64,000 nucleotides of DNA, from contig CACIKF010000001.1 of NCBI GenBank assembly GCA_902587165.1, positions 310,001 through 374,000 on the forward strand. The letters run 5' to 3'. The stretch comes from Puniceicoccaceae bacterium (GTDB lineage: Bacteria; Verrucomicrobiota; Verrucomicrobiia; Opitutales; Coraliomargaritaceae). A program made the position numbers and the translations under genes. Of this stretch, positions 8,173-17,101 are shown piece after piece. Each line of letters starts with the position of its first letter. The stretch's first letter is position 1. The notes beneath the pieces were generated by a model that saw only the letters and a program-made list of their open reading frames with translations, had not been told where the DNA came from and ran no database searches.

Positions 8173-10962
8173 TTACTCCTTTACAATCTTATCGAGCTCT
8201 TCGCGAAGCTCTATCAGAGCTGAGGTGTGCGTGTCTTCTTCGCTCTTTTCATTTTTTATGTAAAAAGTATCCATTGCTACGCCCCGCTCGGTCGCTATGC
8301 GGGCGAAGCCAATATCGAAACCCATTTTAGTAATCAGTCGTGAGATCCTGTATAGCAGTCCGATGCGGTCACTGGCTTGTACTTCGATAATTGTTTGTTT
8401 GAGGGAGAGCTCGTGGTACACATCGACACTCGGCGGGAATGGGGCGGGAAGCATATCCTTGTCGTTTCTTTGATCTGCAATTTTGGCTTCGCGCTCATCA
8501 ATTGCGGGCATGAGCTCCTTCTCCTGTATCAAAGCCTCGTCGAGGCGCTTTTCGAAGACCTTGCGTGCCTTTTCGTCACTCACGGTGCCTCCACTTGGAT
8601 CGATGATGTAGAAAGTATCGATTGAGATGTGGTCTTTACGAGTGATTGCCTTTGTACTGACGATGTTCACACCCGCGAGGGTGAGCGCCCCTGCTAGCTT
8701 GTAGAAGAGTCCCGCGCGATCCCATGTGACGACGTTCACTACCGTCATGCCGAGATCGATATCGTCATGCCAGTTTATGATCGGCGCGAGCGTGCCCATC
8801 GAGTAGGCAGTTTGAATCTGGGTCAACAGCTTGTTGACCATGCGAAGATGCAGTTCGATGTCTTCCTGGTCGGTGTTTATAAAATAACGCTCAGGAAGTA
8901 GACTGAAGTGTGCCTCGACTTCTTCTTTCGAGATGTCTCCGATCTTCTTTTCGAGTATTTCTTGGTGCAGCATGCTGATTAAGTCTTTTCGTTTTTGTTC
9001 GATTATTTCGTCGTCTTGAAACTGCTCTAGCGTACGAAGATAGAGTGTGCGGTGTAAGGTATCTTTGTGGTTGTTCCAGAGTGTAGGTGCAGTTCCGCGC
9101 GCATCGCAGTAGGTATGAACGTAGAGAAGTCTGAGTCTTTGCGGGTCTTCAACAAATTTGGCGAAGGAGGCCGCAGTTTTGGGATCATCTAAATCAAAAC
9201 GTTGCCAGAATCGTGCCATTTTCAAATGGTTGCGAATAATAAACAAAATTTGTTCCTGTTGCTCGCGCCCGATATTGAATCGATTAAGTATGGGCTGCGC
9301 AATGCGCACACCGTTTACATCGTGGCTTTTAACCCCCTCCGCCTTACCTATGTCGTGAAGCAATAAGATCAAATAGAGCAATAAAGGTGCATCATTTTTC
9401 TGCAGTTCCTTTTCGTAGCGACCGTATTCGTCGTCGTGCTTACTAAAAACTCGGTCGAGGTGACGGATCGTTCGCAGCACGTGTGCATCGGCTGTATAGC
9501 GATGGTAATACTCGTGCTGCACCATACAGGTTAGCGCACCAAACTCGGGCAAATAGCGCCCAAGCACGCCCATTTCGTGCATCTGTATCAGAACCGGGTA
9601 GACCTCACCTGGGCTACGGAGTATAGAGCAGAAGCTCTTGGCCGCTGAGGCACTGTTGATGATCGAGTGGTCGATCAGCGGGATCGAACGCGTGATTAAG
9701 AAGCGCAGATCCGAGTCCAGTTTGGCGCCGAACTGTTGAGCGAGTCGGAAGATGCGGATCAGGCGGACTGGCTCTTCTTGAAAAACGTTCGGATTGTTGG
9801 ATGAGAGTATTTTTTTGTGAAGTTGGAAGCCTTCCACCTTCTTGACTGGCAGATTTTGGCGCGCGCGCAATGCCTCACGAAAGCTGATGCGGTCTTTGCT
9901 GCCAGTCGATCCTTCCAAAGCCATCCGTTCTTTCAGCATTTCACTACTTTGGTAAATTGTACGGGCCGCGGTGTAGTAGTCCTTCATGAAGGATTCGACG
10001 CGCTCGAAGATATCCTCTTGCGGGTAGTTTAAATATTCGGCGATGGCGGGTTGCTGATCTAGGTCGAGTTTATCGGTCGGTCGACGATTTTGCATGTGCA
10101 GCTCCGTCCGGGTGCGCAGGAGGAAGTCGTAGGCGTCTATCAAGGCCTCGCGCTCGTCATTGCGCAGTAGTTTCGCTTTGACTAAGTCGCGAAAGGATCG
10201 AAAGCCGTATTTAATATGCGCCATCCAGAGGATATTCTGGTAGTCGCGCAAGCCGCCGACGCCATTTTTAATATCCGGTTCCTGCAGGTAAAGGGTGTTG
10301 CCTGATTTAGCATGCCGAAGTAGTTCGCTTTCGAGGCGCTGTTGGATGTAAACTTTCGAGTTTTCTGATTTAACGAATTCCTCGAAGCGGCTACGCATTC
10401 TCTTGTAGAGAGGCTCGGAGCCACAAATCGCGCGCGATTCCAAAATAGCGTTCTTTGACTGTACCTCTTTACGGCATTCGTCGATCACCTCCTTGGTATT
10501 GCGCGAGGCATGGCCCACTTTTAGCCCTAGATCCCAAAGAGGGTAGAGGATTTCTTCAGCCACAATCTCTTGAAATTTTTCGAAGGCTTTTCCACCTGCC
10601 TTTATTGGGTAAAGGAACATTAGATCGATATCGCTATGCGGGTTCAGCTCCCGCCTCCCGTAGCCACCTGTCGCCAGAATGGCCATTTTGCAGGGCAAGG
10701 TTCCTTGTTCGGTCGTGTAAAGATCGAGTGCAGCTAGAAAGAGGTTTTCGATCACCACATCTATCATCGCGGCGCGTGCTTGGCATACCTCCAGCCCCGA
10801 GTCGCCTTTGCGGTGCATGCGCTCTATCATGACATTTTCCAATTCCACGTAGCGCTTGTAGGCGGGGAGCTGCTTGCTGCGAGAAACGCCTGGATCGAAA
10901 ATCAACCGCTTCTGGGCGTGTTGGTGAAGGCGACGAAAGAGCGAGTTATCTTGAATGGGCAT
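8173..10962 (-). CDS. glnD: [Protein-PII] uridylyltransferase / uridylyl-removing enzyme
   Basis: Senses glutamine and controls PII by adding or removing UMP. The 929-residue protein has the full GlnD order. The nucleotidyltransferase motif GGYGRRELNPHSDIDL lies at about 99-114 with both catalytic Asp residues present, followed by the GlnD/PII-UTase linker domain. Next comes an HD domain with the YYHRYTADAHVLR histidine and LLLHDIGKAEG, and then two C-terminal ACT repeats (about 730-800 and 850-925). The length matches proteobacterial GlnD. It is divergent from the SlyD-type gene at 11136, and a GAF histidine kinase follows. No glnB or amtB is in the window. Confidence 0.95.
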   Translation of the reverse strand: MPIQDNSLFRRLHQHAQKRLIFDPGVSRSKQLPAYKRYVELENVMIERMHRKGDSGLEVCQARAAMIDVVIENLFLAALDLYTTEQGTLPCKMAILATGGYGRRELNPHSDIDLMFLYPIKAGGKAFEKFQEIVAEEILYPLWDLGLKVGHASRNTKEVIDECRKEVQSKNAILESRAICGSEPLYKRMRSRFEEFVKSENSKVYIQQRLESELLRHAKSGNTLYLQEPDIKNGVGGLRDYQNILWMAHIKYGFRSFRDLVKAKLLRNDEREALIDAYDFLLRTRTELHMQNRRPTDKLDLDQQPAIAEYLNYPQEDIFERVESFMKDYYTAARTIYQSSEMLKERMALEGSTGSKDRISFREALRARQNLPVKKVEGFQLHKKILSSNNPNVFQEEPVRLIRIFRLAQQFGAKLDSDLRFLITRSIPLIDHSIINSASAAKSFCSILRSPGEVYPVLIQMHEMGVLGRYLPEFGALTCMVQHEYYHRYTADAHVLRTIRHLDRVFSKHDDEYGRYEKELQKNDAPLLLYLILLLHDIGKAEGVKSHDVNGVRIAQPILNRFNIGREQQEQILFIIRNHLKMARFWQRFDLDDPKTAASFAKFVEDPQRLRLLYVHTYCDARGTAPTLWNNHKDTLHRTLYLRTLEQFQDDEIIEQKRKDLISMLHQEILEKKIGDISKEEVEAHFSLLPERYFINTDQEDIELHLRMVNKLLTQIQTAYSMGTLAPIINWHDDIDLGMTVVNVVTWDRAGLFYKLAGALTLAGVNIVSTKAITRKDHISIDTFYIIDPSGGTVSDEKARKVFEKRLDEALIQEKELMPAIDEREAKIADQRNDKDMLPAPFPPSVDVYHELSLKQTIIEVQASDRIGLLYRISRLITKMGFDIGFARIATERGVAMDTFYIKNEKSEEDTHTSALIELREELDKIVKE

Positions 10963-11135
10963 GTGCCGTGAAAGTGCTTGAGTCGCTCAAAGAACCTCAT
11001 TTTTGCGCTTCGCGTCAAGTGAGTTCGCTAGCTTGTTAGAGCCGCGGTAAATAAATTGCTTTCGCTTTTGACCCCGTATCTCTTTCTGTTACCGCTAAGC
11101 GCTCTCATAAGTAAAAAATCTAAATATTATACATT

Positions 11136-11717
11136 ATGCAAATCGCAGACGGAACAGTCGTCGCAATGGACTACGAGCTCAAAGACGACGAAGGAACATT
11201 ACTCGACCAATCCCAACCTGGTCAGCCGCTGACCTATTTACATGGGCACAAAAATATCATCCCTGGCTTAGAAGCTTCTCTTGTCGGAAAAGCTGCAGGC
11301 GAAACTGTGGAAGTCCGTGTAGCTCCTGAGGATGGCTATGGCGTGACCAATCCTTCGCTCGAACAAGTGGTGCCTCGCGACCGTTTTCAAGGCGTGGAAT
11401 CGCTTGAAGTGGGCATGCAATTTCAAGCGAACACAGAGCAAGGACCCGTCTCTGTTCGTGTGGTCAAAGTTGATGATGATGACGTCACCGTCGATGGTAA
11501 CCACCCACTCGCGGGTAAGCACCTCAACTTTAACGTCACCGTGCAGGAAGTTCGTACGGCGACCGAAGAGGAGATTGCCCATGGCCACACTCATCTGGGT
11601 GGTGGTTGCTGCGGAGGGGGAAGTGAAGGTGGTGAATGTTGCAACTCCGAAGAAAAAGCCGAAGGCGAATGTAGGAGCAGCGGCGGGGAAAGCTCAGGTT
11701 GTGGCTGCTCACACTAG
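11136..11717 (+). CDS. slyD: SlyD-type FKBP peptidyl-prolyl cis-trans isomerase
   Basis: Prolyl isomerase and chaperone with a metal-binding tail. The 193-residue protein has the FKBP start (VVAMDYELKDDEGTLLDQS), the LTYLHGHKNIIPGLE segment and an inserted-flap domain (about 70-125), as in SlyD. It then has a His/Cys/Gly-rich tail from about residue 145 (HGHTHLGGGCCGGG through GCGCSH) with nine cysteines, fitting nickel or zinc binding. The ATG at 11136 is preceded by an A/T-rich stretch without a clear Shine-Dalgarno. The gene stands alone between glnD and the ABC operon. SlyD links to nickel delivery are known in other bacteria; no nickel enzyme genes are visible here. Confidence 0.88.
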   Translation: MQIADGTVVAMDYELKDDEGTLLDQSQPGQPLTYLHGHKNIIPGLEASLVGKAAGETVEVRVAPEDGYGVTNPSLEQVVPRDRFQGVESLEVGMQFQANTEQGPVSVRVVKVDDDDVTVDGNHPLAGKHLNFNVTVQEVRTATEEEIAHGHTHLGGGCCGGGSEGGECCNSEEKAEGECRSSGGESSGCGCSH

Positions 11718-11846
11718 GCGCTGACATTTTTATTGAGAGTATTTTTGGACGTCTCCTTAGCGTCTCGATCATGGCTACGAGCTAATGGTGTAAAAGGACT
11801 GCAAAGGAGCATAGCCCCTATTGTTTTGTTACACGCCTCAATTAAA

Positions 11847-11884
11847 CCCCTTTTATTAATATTTAAAAAAAGGGGGAACTTTTT
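11847..11884 (+). terminator. Candidate intrinsic terminator downstream of slyD
   Basis: CCCCTTTT at 11847-11854 pairs perfectly with AAAAGGGG at 11868-11875 across a 13-base A/T loop, and a short T-run follows at 11880-11884. It lies 130 bases after the slyD stop. The stem is half A-T, so it may act weakly, or in both directions. Confidence 0.5.
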
Positions 11885-11971
11885 GAAAAAAGAGACAGTC
11901 TGTTAGTTTCGGAAAAATGGAGTCAGAATCTGTTTCGTTTAGTCGTTTCATTCTTTGGCGAGAATGCGTTC

Positions 11972-11999
11972 TTGTTAAAAGACACGCTTCATATATATG
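11972..11999 (+). promoter_or_regulatory. Candidate promoter of the Gld-like ABC operon
   Basis: TTGTTA (11972-11977) and TATATG (11994-11999) have a 16-base spacer and lie about 100 bases before the ATG of the ABC ATPase gene. Each box matches 4 of 6 consensus bases. Confidence 0.33.
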
Positions 12000-12097
12000 T
12001 GCCCGGATGTTTCCGACTCCAACCACCCCAGCAGGGTTTGCCGGTGCCTTTGGACAATCCTGTTTAAACTAACATAACTTAATGGCGATAAGGTAAG

Positions 12098-13018
12098 ATG
12101 ATTAAGGTAAATTCCCTATTTAGAAATTATGGTGATTTCAAGGCGGTCGATGATGTGTCGTTTGAAATCAACAAGGGCGAAGTCGTCGGATTACTCGGGC
12201 ACAATGGTGCGGGTAAAACGACGATCATGAAAATGATGACTGGCTATTTGGAGCCGACGTCTGGATCGATTGAGGTGGATCAGCTACAAATTGATACGGA
12301 TACGCGAGCGATTCAGGCTCGTATTGGCTATTTGCCGGAAAATTGTCCGGTTTGGCCTGAGATGACGGTGATAGATTATCTCAAATATCAAGCCCACTTG
12401 CATGGTGTTGAGGATGTTAGAATTCAGCCGGCAGTGGTTGATGCGGTCCGTCGCACTTCCCTTAAGGAAAAGGCGACATCGTCAATCCAAACGCTGTCTC
12501 GTGGTTACCGCCAACGGGTCGGTGTCGCGCAAGCCATTCTTCATAGTCCGGATATTATTATTCTGGACGAGCCTACTAATGGACTTGACCCGACGCAAAT
12601 TTTACAAATGCGCGAGCTCATCCGTGAATTAGCAAAGACCGCTACAGTCATTCTTTCGACCCACATTTTGCAAGAAGTGCAGGCAGTGTGTGAGCGTGTT
12701 TTGATTATGCGAGATGGTAAGCTCGTGGTCGATTCATTAATAGCAGATTTGCAATCTGGACGTCAACTGCGCTTGGCAATTGATAGTGGGGAGGCCAGCG
12801 ATTATCTCGCTTGTGTCGCGGGTGTTTCTAAAGTTGAGAAGCTGGAGTCCGCCGATGGCAAGTCTTCTTACTTGCTTGATTGTGCAGAGGTAGTTGCGCC
12901 GGAAGTCGCCGCGGCCATCGCCAGTGCAGGGGATAAACTTTATAGTTTGTCGCCGGAGGTGCGTAACCTCGAAATAGTCTTCGCTGAAGTAAACGCCGCA
13001 CAATCTACAGCCGCATAA
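12098..13018 (+). CDS. gldA: ABC transporter ATP-binding protein (GldA-like)
   Basis: ATPase subunit of an ABC-2 type exporter. The 306-residue protein has Walker A GHNGAGKTT at about 34-42, a signature LSRGYRQRVGVAQAI (a GYRQR variant seen in GldA/CcmA-like ATPases), Walker B IIILDEPTNGLDP and the switch histidine in ILSTHILQEV. A roughly 80-residue C-terminal domain follows. AAGGTAAG lies directly before the ATG. The permease gene starts 12 bases downstream. GldA is known from Flavobacterium gliding; in Verrucomicrobia the same gene trio is common without proven gliding, so the gliding role is uncertain. Confidence 0.85.
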   Translation: MIKVNSLFRNYGDFKAVDDVSFEINKGEVVGLLGHNGAGKTTIMKMMTGYLEPTSGSIEVDQLQIDTDTRAIQARIGYLPENCPVWPEMTVIDYLKYQAHLHGVEDVRIQPAVVDAVRRTSLKEKATSSIQTLSRGYRQRVGVAQAILHSPDIIILDEPTNGLDPTQILQMRELIRELAKTATVILSTHILQEVQAVCERVLIMRDGKLVVDSLIADLQSGRQLRLAIDSGEASDYLACVAGVSKVEKLESADGKSSYLLDCAEVVAPEVAAAIASAGDKLYSLSPEVRNLEIVFAEVNAAQSTAA

Positions 13019-13030
13019 GGAGGGTTTATT

Positions 13031-15928
13031 ATGAAGCATCTTAGTAAGATTTTTTGTAAGGAGTTTAATGCTTATTTTGCCTCGCCTGCAGCTTGGCTTT
13101 TTATGGGAGCATTTTTGGCGGTGACTCTGTTTGTGTTCTTTTGGGCGGAGGCATTTTTTGCCAGAAACATTGCGGACATGAAACCGTTCTTCAGCTGGGT
13201 TCCAGTCCTGTTAATTTTTTTGGTCGGCGCACTTAGTATGCGCACCTGGTCGGAAGAGCGTCGTTCGGGTACAATTGAAAACCTGCTGACCAGCCCAGTT
13301 GGTGCCTTTCAGATTGTAATGGGTAAGTTTCTCGCAAACCTGGCGCTGGTTGCCTTGGGGCTCGCGTTGACGCTTCCATTGGCCTTTTCTGTTTCTATCA
13401 TGGGGTCTCTAGATTGGGGGCCGGTGATTGGCGGTTATATTGCTAGTTTGTTCTTAGCGGCGGCTTATGTGTCAATAGGTCTCTACATGAGTGGCCGTAC
13501 GGATAATCCTATTGTTGCTCTCATTCTTACGGTGGCTTGCGCAGGAGCGTTTTACTTGATCGGATCGAATATGTTGACGACGTTGTTTAGTCACAAAGTC
13601 GCCGGGATACTTGAGTTGATTGGCAGCGGGTCACGCTTTGATTCGATTACTCGTGGCGTGTTGGATGTTCGCGACATTTATTACTACTTATCGATTGTTG
13701 GCGTTTTTATGACGTTGAACATTCTCAGCTTAGAGCGATTGCGATGGGCGGGAAATCCGAGTAAAAGCCATCATCGCCAGTGGCTTCTTTTCACTTCGCT
13801 GACAATTGCCAATTTTTTAGCAGCTAACGTCTGGTTGAACTCAGTGCGTGTCGTACGTATCGACCTTACTGAGGGCAAGTCCTACTCTCTTTCCTCGGCA
13901 ACGAAGGATTACATTACTCAGGCGACCGAACCATTGTTGATTCGTGGTTACTTCTCGCAAAAGAGCCATCCGCTCCTTGAGCCATTGGTGCCGCAAATTA
14001 AAGATTTACTAGAAGAGTATCAAGTTGCAGGTGGTTCCAAACTGCGGGTTGAATTTGTCGATCCTCATAGCGATGATGAAGTCGAAGCTGAAGCAGCCGA
14101 TAAGTATGGCATTCGGCCGGTGCCGTTTCGTATGGCGAGTCGGTATGAAGCCGGCGTTGTGAATTCATATTTCGATCTCGTGGTCGCTTATGGTGACGAA
14201 TACGAGGTGCTATCCTTTAATGATCTGATTGAGGTCAAATCGAGTGGTCGCGGAGATCCGGAGGTGTTGCTCAATAATCCCGAATATGCGATCACCTCAG
14301 CCTTGCGTAAAGTCATCGGCAACTTCCGTGCAGGTGGGGATGTTTACAGTGACTTGTCAGCCGCGGTTAGTTTCAAAGCGTATGTTTCGCCTACCAACAA
14401 ATTACCGCAAGCTTTTGCCGATTTCCGAGGTGTTTTGGAAAGCACGTTAAAGAGCATGACTGAGGAATCTACAGGCAAGTTAAATTTCGAATTTGCCGAT
14501 CCTGAAGCAGGAGGCGGCCGACTCGCACAACAGCTTAATGAGCAATACGGCTTTGTGCCGCAGATTGCAGGGCTTTTCGACACGCAACCTTTTTGGTTCT
14601 ACATGGTTTTAGAAGGTAACAATGAATCCGTGCAAATCAGCCTGCCGGAAGAGCTCTCTGGTAGTGGTATGAAGAATAACATTGAGGCCGCGCTCAAGCG
14701 CATGGCTCCTGGTTATTTGAAGACAGTTGCCTTCGTCGCCCCTGAGCGTCCGCAGCAGCAAAATCCTTACATGCCGCCACCATCGGGTAAGACTTATAAC
14801 GACTTGCGAGCTGTTTTTGAAGAGAATGTGCGCGTGATTGATGCGGATCTCTCTGAAGGCAGCGTTCCAGCTGACACGGACATGTTGCTGTTGCTCGCAC
14901 CCGAGAATTTGTCTGAAAAAGCAATTTTTGCTGTCGATCAATTCCTCATGCAGGGTGGTTCTGTCGTCGTCTCAACCGCGCCGTTTAACGCGGACTTTAG
15001 CAATAGCCGCTTGGCTGCTGCGCCTTACAATTCAGGCCTCAATGATTGGCTCATGAGCATGGGCTTCACCATTAAAAACGAAATGGTTCTAGATCCACAA
15101 AATGCATCTTTACCGATTCCTGTTCCGCGTCGAGTGGGACCAGTGTCCGTTAATGAGATCGTGATGATGCCGTACCCACATTTCCCCGACATTCGTCGAG
15201 AGGGTTTAAATGCGGAGCACCCTGTAACCGCGGGACTGAACCAACTTACTTTCAATTGGGCTTCTCCCATTATTTTGGATGCTGTTAAGCATGCCGAGCG
15301 AGAAGTGGTCCAGCTTGTCAAATCATCTGCTAATAGCTGGGCTTCGGAGGATGTTAATGTAATGCCTGATTACCAAACGTATCCACGAAATGGATTCGTT
15401 ACTGGTGTCGATCGCAATGAGTATACTCTGGCAGCAAGCAGTAAAGGGCGCTTCGAATCTTATTTCAAAGATAAGGAATCACCCTTGCTTCCAGAGAATT
15501 CTGGAGGCGAGGAGGAAGTTAGTGAAAAGACTGGCGATGCATCCGCGGGTGAAGAAAGCACTGTTTACGGTTCTGTGATTCAAAGCTCATCGGATTCCGC
15601 CCAGTTAATCGTGATCGGAAGTAATAACTTTGCCGAAGACATGGTCCTCTCTATCGCATCTCAGGGCATGGGCTCCGAGTATGCTGCACCAGTCGAGTTT
15701 TTGCAGAATCTCGTCGACTGGTCGCTCGATGACTCGGGTTTACTTAGCATACGTAGCCGAGCGCAACTTGCTCGCACATTAGAACCTATGAAAGATTCGC
15801 AACGTCGTTCCTGGGAGTATGGTAACTACGCCGCCGCACTCGCAGGGCTGATAATTGTTTGGATGATCCGAATGATCCTAAAGCGTCGCAAACGTGCACA
15901 ATATGAACAAATTTTAGCGGAGATTTAA
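13031..15928 (+). CDS. ABC-2 permease fused to GldG-like auxiliary domain
   Basis: A 965-residue fusion. Residues 1-240 form an ABC-2 permease (GldF-like) with about six hydrophobic segments and the conserved MRTWSEERRSGTIENLLTSP loop. After a transmembrane segment at about 255-275 comes a long extracytoplasmic GldG/ABC_transp_aux-like region (about 280-930, starting VVRIDLTEGKSYSLS), and then a final membrane helix near 935-953 followed by KRRKRAQYEQ. In Flavobacterium GldF and GldG are separate proteins; here they are one chain. A strong Shine-Dalgarno (AAGGAGGG at 13017-13024) sets the ATG. The DUF4340 gene follows four bases after the stop. Confidence 0.85.
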   Translation: MKHLSKIFCKEFNAYFASPAAWLFMGAFLAVTLFVFFWAEAFFARNIADMKPFFSWVPVLLIFLVGALSMRTWSEERRSGTIENLLTSPVGAFQIVMGKFLANLALVALGLALTLPLAFSVSIMGSLDWGPVIGGYIASLFLAAAYVSIGLYMSGRTDNPIVALILTVACAGAFYLIGSNMLTTLFSHKVAGILELIGSGSRFDSITRGVLDVRDIYYYLSIVGVFMTLNILSLERLRWAGNPSKSHHRQWLLFTSLTIANFLAANVWLNSVRVVRIDLTEGKSYSLSSATKDYITQATEPLLIRGYFSQKSHPLLEPLVPQIKDLLEEYQVAGGSKLRVEFVDPHSDDEVEAEAADKYGIRPVPFRMASRYEAGVVNSYFDLVVAYGDEYEVLSFNDLIEVKSSGRGDPEVLLNNPEYAITSALRKVIGNFRAGGDVYSDLSAAVSFKAYVSPTNKLPQAFADFRGVLESTLKSMTEESTGKLNFEFADPEAGGGRLAQQLNEQYGFVPQIAGLFDTQPFWFYMVLEGNNESVQISLPEELSGSGMKNNIEAALKRMAPGYLKTVAFVAPERPQQQNPYMPPPSGKTYNDLRAVFEENVRVIDADLSEGSVPADTDMLLLLAPENLSEKAIFAVDQFLMQGGSVVVSTAPFNADFSNSRLAAAPYNSGLNDWLMSMGFTIKNEMVLDPQNASLPIPVPRRVGPVSVNEIVMMPYPHFPDIRREGLNAEHPVTAGLNQLTFNWASPIILDAVKHAEREVVQLVKSSANSWASEDVNVMPDYQTYPRNGFVTGVDRNEYTLAASSKGRFESYFKDKESPLLPENSGGEEEVSEKTGDASAGEESTVYGSVIQSSSDSAQLIVIGSNNFAEDMVLSIASQGMGSEYAAPVEFLQNLVDWSLDDSGLLSIRSRAQLARTLEPMKDSQRRSWEYGNYAAALAGLIIVWMIRMILKRRKRAQYEQILAEI

Positions 15929-15932
15929 TAAG

Positions 15933-16964
15933 ATGAAAAAGAATTATCTACTAAGTGTACTCTTGGTGCTTCAAGTATTGGTTGCCTATTTCGTTATTTC
16001 AGGTGGTGATGAACTCCAAGGCCACGCGGGTATCCAAAAACTACTCGAGTTCAACCGTGAGCTAATTGATGGAATTCGAATTGAGGACAACAATGGGAAT
16101 CTTGTTGAACTCAAAAGCGAAGGCGATGCATGGCTCACGGCAGAAGACTTTCCCGTTGATGTCGATCGTATAGATCGTCTTTTGGAACGCTTGGATGGAC
16201 TTGAACACGGCCTTGCTGTTGCCAGTTCGCCGAGTTCGGTCAAACGTTTTGAAGTGAGTGGGGATCGCTTTCAGCGCCATCTTAAGCTACTTAGCGACGG
16301 TAAGCCCGTCGCTGAATTCTATCTCGGCACGGGTGCTGGCGCACGTCGTAATCATGTGCGCCTTGCCGATCAGGACAAGATATATGCCGTAACGATTGGC
16401 AGTTACGATTTGCCGGCTGAAATTGCTGATTGGCAGGATAAGGATTTGCTCCAAATCGAAGTGAGTGAGATTCAGTCAATAGACCTCGAAGGCCTGACGA
16501 TTCGCCGCATGGAGCAGAGTGAAAATGAAGATGATAGCCAAGACACGAAGTCGGACATGGACTCTACCGAATGGTTCGCCGATGGTTTGGCAGAGGACGA
16601 GACCTTCAAGGCCGACGAGTTTGAGACACAGCTTCGCAACCTCGCAACGCTTCGTTTTGACCGTGCTTTCATGGGCTCGCTTGAAGAGCAGGTGATTAAA
16701 GCAAAAATCGTTGTTAGTTATGGCGATCAAGACCGCACTTATAAGTTCGCTGAAACTATGGAGGGCGACAACTACTGGCTCAAAGTTACTGGCTTCGAAG
16801 AGTTGTTTGAAGTTTCTCAATACAATGGCAACCGCATCATTGATAACTTAACAGGTGATAAGCTAATTGAAAAGCCCGAGCCTGATGAAGATCCAGAAGA
16901 GGTTGTTGGAAATAATTTGGATGCCGTAGCTGATCCGCCAGAGACTTCCTCATTAGAAGAATAA
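15933..16964 (+). CDS. DUF4340 domain-containing membrane-anchored protein
   Basis: A 343-residue protein with an N-terminal membrane anchor or uncleaved signal (about 4-24). Repeated beta-rich modules follow, such as GDAWLTAEDFPVDVDRIDRLLERLDGL and YLGTGAGARRNHVRL, which are characteristic of DUF4340. The C-terminus is acidic (Glu/Asp/Pro). DUF4340 proteins regularly follow GldF/GldG-like permeases, and here the gap is only four bases, so it is taken to be the third component of the exporter, acting outside the cytoplasmic membrane. Its biochemical role is unknown. A terminator follows at 16992. Confidence 0.8.
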   Translation: MKKNYLLSVLLVLQVLVAYFVISGGDELQGHAGIQKLLEFNRELIDGIRIEDNNGNLVELKSEGDAWLTAEDFPVDVDRIDRLLERLDGLEHGLAVASSPSSVKRFEVSGDRFQRHLKLLSDGKPVAEFYLGTGAGARRNHVRLADQDKIYAVTIGSYDLPAEIADWQDKDLLQIEVSEIQSIDLEGLTIRRMEQSENEDDSQDTKSDMDSTEWFADGLAEDETFKADEFETQLRNLATLRFDRAFMGSLEEQVIKAKIVVSYGDQDRTYKFAETMEGDNYWLKVTGFEELFEVSQYNGNRIIDNLTGDKLIEKPEPDEDPEEVVGNNLDAVADPPETSSLEE

Positions 16965-16991
16965 ATCGGGTCAATAGAACATTCTCATGTT

Positions 16992-17025
16992 AAAAGCGCA
17001 CATCAGTTGCATGCGCGCTTTTTTG
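16992..17025 (+). terminator. Intrinsic terminator of the ABC operon
   Basis: AAAAGCGCACAT and ATGCGCGCTTTT form a 12-base stem with one A-C mismatch, closed by a short loop and ending in a run of six T. It starts 28 bases after the DUF4340 stop. Because the left arm begins with A-residues, it could also work for the opposite strand. Confidence 0.8.
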
Positions 17026-17101
17026 TAAGCTCCACTTCGGTGTATCGCATCAAACAAAAGCTGTAAATTTTGCTAACAGAGCTCAGGTTAAATTCTTGCG
17101 C

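Larger units (their letters stand above)
11718..12097. other. Gene-free stretch between slyD and the ABC operon
   Basis: No open frame of convincing composition was found on either strand. The stretch holds a hairpin with a T-run at 11847-11884 and a possible promoter at 11972-11999. The remainder, including A/T-rich runs at 11850-11900, shows nothing that I recognise. Confidence 0.6.
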
